Source of the DNA: Nitrospinota bacterium
Lineage (GTDB): Bacteria; Nitrospinota_A; UBA7883; JACRGQ01
Reading direction: 5' to 3'
Assembly: GCA_029881495.1 (NCBI GenBank)
Contig: JAOUMJ010000028.1
Span: forward strand, 1 to 35,931
Length of the DNA stretch: 35,931 nucleotides
The notes beneath the pieces were generated by a model. That model worked only from the letters and a program-made list of their open reading frames with translations. It did no database searches and was not told where the DNA came from. The position numbers were made by a program, and so were the translations under genes. Position 1 is the stretch's first letter. Each line of letters begins with the position of its first letter. Below, in pieces: positions 17,634 through 24,892 of this stretch.

Positions 17634-19289
17634 TTAAAAGGCATTTACCAAATGGATATAGCTGGCATACTTGGTGAGGCCGAAAATAAAAATGAACTGG
17701 ATTATGATTGAGACAGCGAGTGGAGCAGAAACAATTATTTTTACGGCACGATTGAACCGTGTTTTCATGATCCATATCGACCAGGAGATAGCAATAGCTA
17801 TGTTCCAGTAATGAAATGAAAAAGTCCAAAACCTAGTCATGTTCCAGTCTGGCCAGTTAAAGCCGAGAAAAAGGAACCCTACTGTGATATCGGCAAGAAA
17901 TATTCCACCAATAAACAGCGAGTGATTTAGAAAAGAAACGGATCTATCCTTGGCAAGAAAAATCACTAAGGGCATAAATATTAATATATTCCCTGTTTGA
18001 AGAAACAGCTTTATCCAAGACCCGATCTGCCCCAGAGGAAATGTTTCGCTTTCCCACTTTACGAAGTATAGTGTTTCTTTTTGAAGAAGTTTCAGGTTAT
18101 CAGTGAAATACACATTGTAAAAGTCCAAGGTCCATTTAAATGTAATAGAACTGACGGCAAGAAGAAGAATACCAGTTAGAAAAACTAACTTATATTGAGA
18201 GGTATTTTCTTTTATCAGTTTATGGTATGTCAGCATCAGGGAAAGAATCAATGCAGAGGAGATATATCCGAAACCTGTTCCATTTTTCATAAAAAAAACC
18301 ATTAAGAGAATAGGGGCCAAAAGAGTAAGTGTACTAGTTTCTTTTTTTAGAAAATAGAAAAATCCGAAAAGAAAGAAAGTCCCTGTCATGAAATCGATGA
18401 TGATGTCAGGGTTTTGTATGAGCGTGGTTGGATATCCGAAAGAGATTGCGTTGCCGAACGCAAGCCGGTAGCTTGAGCTGTATTCGGTGGGCGAAACATT
18501 GTTCATAATGAACAACCATTCTGAGAGATTTGAAAGCATCAACCAGCTTCCGGAAAAAATATAGATTGATGCGCCAGCGAATCCAAGAAGCGCTTTGCCT
18601 GTTTCATAGTTAATGAAAAGAAAAATCATCGAAATTATGGAAAGCTTGAAAATCACGAGCTCGAAAAGTTGAAGGAGAGGGTATGCCATATCCAGTGATA
18701 AAAGTCTAAAAACAGATAGAATGCTTGGATGCTTATAGTGAAATGGTCTTAGTGGCTCTTCAAGAGGGAAAAAATTCAAAGGAAAATAGATACTTTCATG
18801 AATGGTAAATAGGGATGTTTCGTTATCAAGTTCTAGTTTGTCGATTCCAATTGTGCCTAACTCGGCAGTATTCATGACCGGAAGATTTCCGTATTTAATT
18901 GCATCGGCAATAACCATATGAGATTCTACATGCCCGATACCGATTTTCAGGTGAATGAAAAATATAATAAGAGCAGTTATGGCAAAGAAAAAGAAGGAAG
19001 AAGCGAAGTTCTGGTTACAGAATCTAATGCTGACAAAGGCGATGTCCTTCTTCAGAAGATAGAGTGCAAGAAGCAGCAAGAAAGCAAATGGTAAATAGGA
19101 GTGAAATAATGAGATCGAGTAGTAATATGTCAAGGCGGTAATCTCGAGGCCAATGCAAAAACTGACAATCAGCAATGGTATTACAGGAAGATTCTCAAGA
19201 CGGCTTTTACCGACAAGTCTCGAGATGGTATATAATCCGACAAGAGTCAGTGGTATTAAGACCAAAAGCAACTTGATTAAAAAAAGCAT
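17634..19289 (-). CDS. polytopic membrane protein, possible GT-C-type glycosyltransferase
   Basis: A 551-residue, strongly hydrophobic protein with roughly a dozen membrane segments. I do not recognise the exact family. After the first few helices comes a loop with an acidic residue and the sequence GHVESHMVIADAIKYGNLP. This resembles the first extracytoplasmic loop of GT-C transferases (ArnT/PMT type), where an acidic residue acts in catalysis. A further large loop carries LDNETSLFTIHESIYFP. These features suggest a lipid-linked-sugar-dependent glycosyltransferase, but a polymerase or unknown membrane role is not excluded. The ATG at 19289 lacks an obvious ribosome-binding site. It is AT-rich compared with the leu genes. 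It is the first minus-strand gene of the operon and is divergent from another GT-C-like gene. Confidence 0.65.
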   Translation of the reverse strand: MLFLIKLLLVLIPLTLVGLYTISRLVGKSRLENLPVIPLLIVSFCIGLEITALTYYYSISLFHSYLPFAFLLLLALYLLKKDIAFVSIRFCNQNFASSFFFFAITALIIFFIHLKIGIGHVESHMVIADAIKYGNLPVMNTAELGTIGIDKLELDNETSLFTIHESIYFPLNFFPLEEPLRPFHYKHPSILSVFRLLSLDMAYPLLQLFELVIFKLSIISMIFLFINYETGKALLGFAGASIYIFSGSWLMLSNLSEWLFIMNNVSPTEYSSSYRLAFGNAISFGYPTTLIQNPDIIIDFMTGTFFLFGFFYFLKKETSTLTLLAPILLMVFFMKNGTGFGYISSALILSLMLTYHKLIKENTSQYKLVFLTGILLLAVSSITFKWTLDFYNVYFTDNLKLLQKETLYFVKWESETFPLGQIGSWIKLFLQTGNILIFMPLVIFLAKDRSVSFLNHSLFIGGIFLADITVGFLFLGFNWPDWNMTRFWTFSFHYWNIAIAISWSIWIMKTRFNRAVKIIVSAPLAVSIIIQFIFIFGLTKYASYIHLVNAF

Positions 19290-19485
19290 TCGGGGATTAT
19301 CAATGTTGTTTAAACCTTAAGCAAGACAAAAATAAGGAAATCGTGCGAAGATAAAGCATAATATTCAAAATTTGAGTGGGTTATGTTGGGATAAACAAAT
19401 CTTTAAAACTATCAAGTATTTTTAACGAGAGGAATCAGCGGACTGTTAATGAATATATTGGCAAGCTGTAAGAAGTGAGGCCTTG
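19290..19485. other. divergent intergenic region between two membrane-protein genes
   Basis: 196 AT-rich bases between oppositely oriented genes, so it should hold a promoter for each. I saw TATTAT-like and TTGAGT-like elements, but no pair with good spacing on either strand, and no clear operator palindrome. The only solid element is GAGG at 19477-19480, the ribosome-binding site of the plus-strand gene. Confidence 0.5.
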
Positions 19486-21294
19486 ATGGGAAATAAATTG
19501 TATCTCAATATTACGATCGCAAGGTGGCTGATAATATCCATATCGGTATTATTAGCCGTACTCGGAGCATTTGCGTACTATGGTTCTGGGCTCCCATTTG
19601 AGGGCGTTCTATATGGCGACGAAGATTTCGTCATCATGAACGCGATAAATTTTGCGAATAATCTCCTCAATTATTCCCTTTCCAACTGGTATGGCTATAA
19701 ACACTATTCGCCTTTCTTTGTGTTGTTTATGGGATTCGTTATATTTCTTGCGGATATCATCGGTAGTATTTTTTCAGTGGATATTCTTTCCTATTTTGAA
19801 AATGTGCTTGTTGTTGGACGATTCGTGAACATAACTCTTTTTACAATCAGCCTTTTTGCGCTGTACAGGATATTCCTGATCCAAACAGAAAACAGGGAAT
19901 TATCGACTCTGGGACTACTAATTTATGTTGCGATTTTCGGTACTCTTCATACAGCAAGCATGGTGAGAGCCGAACAGGCCGTGCTGGCAACAACAATAAT
20001 ATTTATTTGGGCGATATTTAAAGCAGGTCCTAGACCGGGATGGAAAGCATTGGGATCGATATCGGTTCTCGCAGCAGTTCCGATAGGAATAGAGATTTAT
20101 GGGGCAATAGTTGTAGGGGCATCTATGTTTTTCTATATCTTGAATGAAAGATATCTTGATTGGAAGGAAAAGGGCTACAATCGCAACTTCTTCTTTAAAA
20201 CATCTGCAGTAGTGATTTTGTCAGCCGCGCTTTTCTTTTCGGTGTTTGCAGTGTTGAATTTTAGGATACTGACGAACTACTCTGATTATGTATGGTATGT
20301 GTCTCATTACCAAAAGCAGGCTATTTTAAGATTTTGGGAAATGAGCGTTCTAGGGGGTATTGGATCTAGCCGTTCCATGCTAGAGATACTGTTATATTTG
20401 TTTGAGTGGTTATCGCCGTTAATTGCGATAGCCGTTTTATACCAGTTGTATCACTTGGTGTTCAGCAGGCGATACAAGTGGTGGTTCCTGGCATTGTTGG
20501 TATCTCTTGTTTTCTGGTCGAGAAAATATTCTGAGTCAACAGGCGGGTTATATCTGGTTTTGCCAATGATGCCCTTATTCGTATTAACGACGCTTGATTT
20601 CTTGAAAGATCAGAAACGGGTGATGGTATATCTTACGGTCATTTTGTGCACAATAGGTATTTTCAGGGTGGCGGCGAATCAATTGTTGAAATTCGGTGAT
20701 ACGAATTACAGGGATGCCTATGAATATTTAATAAAAACCGAGGCGGGTAATAATGATATACATATATATGAATACGGATTCTGGCCCCACCGAGCCGTAA
20801 AACACAAACCGGCAGATGAAAAATTCTACAATGATTACAGTCAATATTTAATAACAATTCCGAAATTCTCGGACCCGCCAAATGTTTTGACAATGCCCGC
20901 ATCATGGACCGTCAGGGATATTTCTGATGCGTACTATGGCAGATCTCTTGAGATAGGACTGGCAAATATACAAAAGGTTCTGGATAGCGATCTGTCAATT
21001 TACGAATATGTTGTCTTCGATGGGCATTGGCACTGGTTTGACAATTATTGGATCCGAAATCGGAACCCTGAACTATCAACAAAATGGTATGAACTGTACG
21101 AAAAGCTTAAGGAAGGAAGGGAGAAGGTTTATGAAACCGGTGGGATCAATAGCAGGATGTATTTTAATCAGAGCATACATGAACCTATATGGACAGTAAA
21201 TCTGGTTTTAGAATTTATGGAATCATTCCCTGAAAGAAATAGCAGGGAGACGATATTCGGCCCAAAGGTAACAATATATAAAAGGAAGAACTGA
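19486..21294 (+). CDS. GT-C-like membrane glycosyltransferase
   Basis: A 602-residue protein with about ten membrane helices followed by a soluble C-terminal part of roughly 200 residues. The first loop carries GDEDFVIMNAINFANN, like the catalytic DE-containing loop of GT39/ArnT-type transferases. A later SMVRAEQAVLAT resembles the conserved 'RPE' helix cap of that group. The family predicts transfer of a sugar from a polyprenyl-phosphate donor outside the membrane. I place the start at ATG 19486, with GAGG five bases upstream; a TTG at 19483 is directly adjacent. It is transcribed alone on the plus strand, divergent from the large glycan operon and convergent with the cysDN/AP unit 38 bases away. 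The acceptor is unknown. Confidence 0.65.
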   Translation: MGNKLYLNITIARWLIISISVLLAVLGAFAYYGSGLPFEGVLYGDEDFVIMNAINFANNLLNYSLSNWYGYKHYSPFFVLFMGFVIFLADIIGSIFSVDILSYFENVLVVGRFVNITLFTISLFALYRIFLIQTENRELSTLGLLIYVAIFGTLHTASMVRAEQAVLATTIIFIWAIFKAGPRPGWKALGSISVLAAVPIGIEIYGAIVVGASMFFYILNERYLDWKEKGYNRNFFFKTSAVVILSAALFFSVFAVLNFRILTNYSDYVWYVSHYQKQAILRFWEMSVLGGIGSSRSMLEILLYLFEWLSPLIAIAVLYQLYHLVFSRRYKWWFLALLVSLVFWSRKYSESTGGLYLVLPMMPLFVLTTLDFLKDQKRVMVYLTVILCTIGIFRVAANQLLKFGDTNYRDAYEYLIKTEAGNNDIHIYEYGFWPHRAVKHKPADEKFYNDYSQYLITIPKFSDPPNVLTMPASWTVRDISDAYYGRSLEIGLANIQKVLDSDLSIYEYVVFDGHWHWFDNYWIRNRNPELSTKWYELYEKLKEGREKVYETGGINSRMYFNQSIHEPIWTVNLVLEFMESFPERNSRETIFGPKVTIYKRKN

Positions 21295-21332
21295 ATATTT
21301 GCGAAGTGCGTTGGACTGGTATGGTGAGATAT

Positions 21333-22574
21333 TTAAAGTATCAAATCAGCGATTTTCTCAACATGGAATGGCTCCGTTATCCTGTCATCTCTGGTAGAAG
21401 AGATAATAAATGCATCGTCCTGGGTATGCATTCCTCTGAAATGTCTTTTGCCGTACAGGCCATCAACAGCAACTAGTGATTTAATGTCGTATCCTCTCTC
21501 TCCAATTGCAACCAGATCAGGGGCTCTCGATGATTCAGGTCCGCGAAAAATATCATTGCCATCCAAAATGCGCATAATTGGCGACATGCTTTCCGTTTCA
21601 AGTTTTAAAAGGCCTTCACGGATATCCGTTTTGATCTTTTCTACATCCGAAGGATTTACCCCGCCGCTTGGAAACCGATCTTTTGAATTTATGTAAATTC
21701 TTCCCGGATCAAGGGCAAAGGCCTTTGAGTCAGGATTTATTTCCATTATTGTTTTCGGATCTGTGGAGTTGAATTCTAGAAATCCGTTCTCCTGTAGCCA
21801 TCGGTTAATGTAAAATTCGGTTTTCAAGGGGCAGAACCCATGATCAGAATGAATATATACGGGTTGCGATCCTGCGATCTTCTCGAGAATTCTACCGATA
21901 GAATCGTCAATTCGGCGATAAAATTCGGTGAAAACGCCGTGATATTTATGCGATGCGTCATCCCATGCATCAAAAAGAAAATGGTTTAGCCTGTCTGTCT
22001 CCGTAAAGACGAAATAGAAAATATCCCAATCTTCCAGCTCCCAGGCATATTTAAAAAATCTGTTGCGTGCTTCAAGTGTCGCAAATAGGTCGTCCATAAA
22101 AATATCTATGGATTCATGGGCAAGGTTTGAGTCCACATCCACACGATAGTCCATTGATCTTAATTTCGGGATCAGTGATGCAGGGTAAACTGAACGCTCC
22201 AGGTCAAGGGCAACAAAACCTGAGACCAAAAGGCCATTCTCGATCTTGGCTGGAAATGTCTGTGGAACATTTATTATGGCGGCTTTCCTTCCCGTCCAGA
22301 ATGGTGATGTCTTCAAATCATTGAAATTGGGAAATCGAAATTCGTAATTGGCAGGATTGACCTCGATAAAACCGAAAATCCCATGCTCGCCAGGGTTTTT
22401 CCCGGTGATGACACTGCTCCAGGCAGTAGACGAAACATCTGGAATCGAGGACTCCATCCTGACAAAAGTTCCATTTTCTAAAACGCTGTTAATATTTGGT
22501 AAAATTCCCTCGGATGAATATTTCTTGATCAATCCGAAGGGCACTCCATCGAGCCCTAATATCACACTACCCAT
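21333..22574 (-). CDS. alkaline-phosphatase-superfamily protein (type I phosphodiesterase-like), second copy
   Basis: A 413-residue AP-superfamily enzyme, shorter than the copy at 5556. The metal Asp9 lies in GLDGVP. The nucleophile position aligns to Ser48 in VSSTAWSS, where the other copy has Thr57. The block TGKNPGEHGIFGF follows, and metal ligands are in TETDRLNH and SDHGF. There is no signal peptide and no C/SxPSR sulfatase motif. It starts three bases after the cysN stop, so it is translated with cysD and cysN. This pairing with sulfate activation makes a sulfate- or APS-related role possible, though a phosphodiesterase acting on glycan precursors is equally compatible with the fold. 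The substrate is not determinable here. Confidence 0.83.
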   Translation of the reverse strand: MGSVILGLDGVPFGLIKKYSSEGILPNINSVLENGTFVRMESSIPDVSSTAWSSVITGKNPGEHGIFGFIEVNPANYEFRFPNFNDLKTSPFWTGRKAAIINVPQTFPAKIENGLLVSGFVALDLERSVYPASLIPKLRSMDYRVDVDSNLAHESIDIFMDDLFATLEARNRFFKYAWELEDWDIFYFVFTETDRLNHFLFDAWDDASHKYHGVFTEFYRRIDDSIGRILEKIAGSQPVYIHSDHGFCPLKTEFYINRWLQENGFLEFNSTDPKTIMEINPDSKAFALDPGRIYINSKDRFPSGGVNPSDVEKIKTDIREGLLKLETESMSPIMRILDGNDIFRGPESSRAPDLVAIGERGYDIKSLVAVDGLYGKRHFRGMHTQDDAFIISSTRDDRITEPFHVEKIADLIL

Positions 22575-22577
22575 TGA

Positions 22578-23801
22578 CTAGTAAATTGTTCCCGCGGCGA
22601 CGGGGATATCGTTTATTTCTAGGACAAACCGGCCCATTGAGGGGATAGAGATAAAAGGATCGTATACAGCGGTATCGTCAAGAGAGATAATTACATCGGC
22701 GATATGCGATTCGGTGATCTCCTCTCCGACATCCAAAACATCTGGGATGTTATTACCAGGATCGAATACCTTCGTAATTGATTTTATCTTGCAGCCGATA
22801 TCCTGTGTGAGACACTTGAAAACATATTTTTCATTTTTGTTTCCGGGTTTCGATGACATCCAGAAGAGGTGAGTATGCAACATTTTTCCGAACTTGATAC
22901 TGGATCCGTCGACGATCACTTTGCCCCTGTCGGCTCCGGTCTTGCAATCAATGGTTACAGCTACACTTTCACCCGTTATTGCGCAGGACACGTTTTTATG
23001 ACCGAATTTTTCTATAGTGCGGACCGTCACTTTCTCATTGCCGGGCTGCAAAAAGTATTCAGTATCGGTTCTGAGTGTACCGGATTCGACACGACCGGGA
23101 TAAACCGGTATTTCGCCGAGAAAATCATAGCTATCCTGGATGGAGAAACGGAGATCAAGTTCTTCCATAACCTTTGCTTTAAACTGATCAAGAGCTTCCA
23201 GAACACATGGTCCGGTATACCAGTTAGCATTTTCAGTTTTTTTGGCGATATTATCTCCAAGCATAGCGCTTATGGGGATGAAGAATTTCGGCTGTATCCT
23301 GAAGGATGACAATAATTCGGTCATCTCTTTTACTATGGAGTTGAATGCGCTTTCGGACCACTTGACGAGGTCCATCTTGTTCACAAGGACGGCAACCTGT
23401 TTTATGCCGATGAGAGATAGCAGGTACGCGTGCCTTTTTGTCTGATCCATTATCCCTTCGTTAGCATCAAGGAGTATCATAGCCCCGTCGGCATGAGAAG
23501 CACCTGATATCATATTCTTGATGAATTCCCTATGTCCGGGAGCGTCGATTATTATGTAGCGCCTTTTTGATGTATTGAAAAATTTTTGGGAGGTATCGAT
23601 GGTTATACCTCGTTCCCTTTCCTCTTTGAAATGGTCCATTATATGGGCAAGTTTCATAGAGGAATTATCTGCAAATGCGTCCAAGTTGTTCATTACAGAG
23701 CGTGGAAGAGAGCCAGTATCCAGCAGGAGCCTTCCAATTAATGTGCTTTTCCCGTGATCGACATGGCCGACTATGACAAGAGGAAAAAGTTCTTCATGCA
23801 T
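22578..23801 (-). CDS. cysN: sulfate adenylyltransferase subunit 1 (GTPase)
   Basis: Regulatory GTPase subunit of heterodimeric ATP sulfurylase, which with CysD forms adenosine 5'-phosphosulfate (APS) from sulfate and ATP. The G motifs are visible: GHVDHGKST at residues 12-20, [14 protein letters not shown] and NKMDL, followed by the two EF-Tu-like beta-barrel domains. It is about 407 residues, shorter than E. coli CysN (~475), and has no fused C-terminal APS kinase as in NodQ/CysNC. I choose the ATG at 23801, two bases after the cysD stop. An upstream in-frame ATG would add 32 residues inside cysD that lie outside the conserved domain. It lies between cysD and an AP-superfamily gene, with no cysH or cysC in the window. 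Confidence 0.92.
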   Translation of the reverse strand: MHEELFPLVIVGHVDHGKSTLIGRLLLDTGSLPRSVMNNLDAFADNSSMKLAHIMDHFKEERERGITIDTSQKFFNTSKRRYIIIDAPGHREFIKNMISGASHADGAMILLDANEGIMDQTKRHAYLLSLIGIKQVAVLVNKMDLVKWSESAFNSIVKEMTELLSSFRIQPKFFIPISAMLGDNIAKKTENANWYTGPCVLEALDQFKAKVMEELDLRFSIQDSYDFLGEIPVYPGRVESGTLRTDTEYFLQPGNEKVTVRTIEKFGHKNVSCAITGESVAVTIDCKTGADRGKVIVDGSSIKFGKMLHTHLFWMSSKPGNKNEKYVFKCLTQDIGCKIKSITKVFDPGNNIPDVLDVGEEITESHIADVIISLDDTAVYDPFISIPSMGRFVLEINDIPVAAGTIY

Positions 23802-23802
23802 G

Positions 23803-24606
23803 CTACATGTATCCAAGTGCGCGAAGCTTTTGCATCGTGTCGGCGTTTTCCTTATCCTGCGCTCTTCCGGCCCTTTCATCTTCCCTGGTAGTTTCAATCT
23901 CGCTGATGATTTCGTCTATATTGCTGGCATTTGAATTGACAGGCGAGCAGCAGGGGGCGCATCCGATGCTTCGAAAGCGTGTTCCATTCTTGCTGTAGTA
24001 AAGCTTGTTAATGGGGAGGTTTTCCTTCTTAATGTAATTCCAGATGTCCAGTTCAGCCATGTGAAGAAGCGGATGTATGCGGTAATGATTGTCACTGTCT
24101 CCAAGTGATCTGTATTGGTCCCACATCTCGGTAGGTTGGTCGGTGTAGTTCCACTTGAATTCTTCATCACGTGGAGAAAAATAGCGTTCCTTGGCCCTGA
24201 TTCCATGCTCATCACGCCTTATACCAATGAGGAGCGCGTCGAAACCTTCTTTTGCGATCACTTTCTTCAAGGCTTCGGTTTTCAGCATGTTGCAACATTC
24301 TATCTTCTTTGAGGCTTCGGGTCCCATCCCATTCTTGATAGCCTCGTCGTTTTTCACGACAGTGAGATCAAGAGCCCACTCCTTTGCATACTTTTCCCGG
24401 AATTCATATATCTCTGGAAACTTGTATCCCGTATCGATATGGATGACAGGGAAAGGCAATTTCCCCAAAAAGGCCTTCCGAGCAAGATGTAAAAGCGTCG
24501 TGGAGTCTTTTCCAATCGACCACAGGAGAGCTATATTCTTGAACTTATAAAAAGCTTCGCGGATGATGTAAATGCTGCGGTTTTCAGAAGCTTCCAGATA
24601 ATTCAT
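23803..24606 (-). CDS. cysD: sulfate adenylyltransferase subunit 2
   Basis: Catalytic ATP-pyrophosphatase-fold subunit of ATP sulfurylase, 267 residues, partner of the adjacent CysN. The opening aligns with E. coli CysD ([16 protein letters not shown]). The PP-loop is [12 protein letters not shown] at about residues 30-41, followed by [30 protein letters not shown] and [10 protein letters not shown]. It is shorter than E. coli CysD (~300). The C-terminal GRAQDKEN...LGYM corresponds to the family's usual GR.IDR...GYF ending. The ATG at 24606 has no Shine-Dalgarno site and a TATAAT lies only eight bases before it, raising the possibility of a leaderless transcript. It is the first gene of the cysD-cysN-AP unit, which suggests APS made for glycan sulfation or a related use. 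Assimilation is not excluded. Confidence 0.93.
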   Translation of the reverse strand: MNYLEASENRSIYIIREAFYKFKNIALLWSIGKDSTTLLHLARKAFLGKLPFPVIHIDTGYKFPEIYEFREKYAKEWALDLTVVKNDEAIKNGMGPEASKKIECCNMLKTEALKKVIAKEGFDALLIGIRRDEHGIRAKERYFSPRDEEFKWNYTDQPTEMWDQYRSLGDSDNHYRIHPLLHMAELDIWNYIKKENLPINKLYYSKNGTRFRSIGCAPCCSPVNSNASNIDEIISEIETTREDERAGRAQDKENADTMQKLRALGYM

Positions 24607-24892
24607 AGACGAATATTATATACCAATTAAATATTGGATTAAGAAAATATATAGTCGAGAATAGCATGCAAAAAGGATTTTAGGTCGAAACGAACAGTGC
24701 CTGAAATAAATTATCTAATCTCTGCTTATTATATCTCTTGGCGAAGAGGGGGTATATATCCATTTAAATCAGTGCATTACAAGTCATTGATTGAGAGTGT
24801 TCTTTGAGCCTCCTGGTAATTTGATTTAGCAATCGCAAAAGTGCATTACTTAATAGAATTTAACAGACCGAATTCCTGCCAAAGTGTCCCAC
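24607..24892. other. AT-rich non-coding gap between cysD and the pentapeptide-repeat gene
   Basis: 286 bases with no credible gene on either strand. It should contain the 3' end of the pentapeptide-repeat transcript and the cysD promoter. Visible structure is limited. The 10-mer AGTGCATTAC occurs twice in direct orientation (24771-24780 and 24840-24849). A small imperfect hairpin, CTCTT/AAGAG, lies near 24731-24748 without a clean T-tract. Nothing else was recognised. Confidence 0.6.
24615..24620 (-). promoter_or_regulatory. TATAAT -10 candidate for cysD
   Basis: A perfect TATAAT on the minus strand, eight bases upstream of the cysD ATG. The matching -35 is weak (TTAATC near 24642-24637). 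If used, transcription would begin at or within a few bases of the start codon. Confidence 0.3.

Noticed and set aside
5556-22574. Calling the two AP-superfamily proteins sulfatases because of the nearby cysDN.
   Set aside because: Neither has the C/SxPSR formylglycine-modification motif; their blocks match the type I phosphodiesterase branch.
5556-24606. The AP-superfamily protein at 5556 and CysD both end in LxxLGYM, suggesting a shared C-terminal tag.
   Set aside because: CysD proteins normally end in a short GYF-type tail and many AP-superfamily proteins end in an LxxLGY tail, so each ending is explained by its own family.
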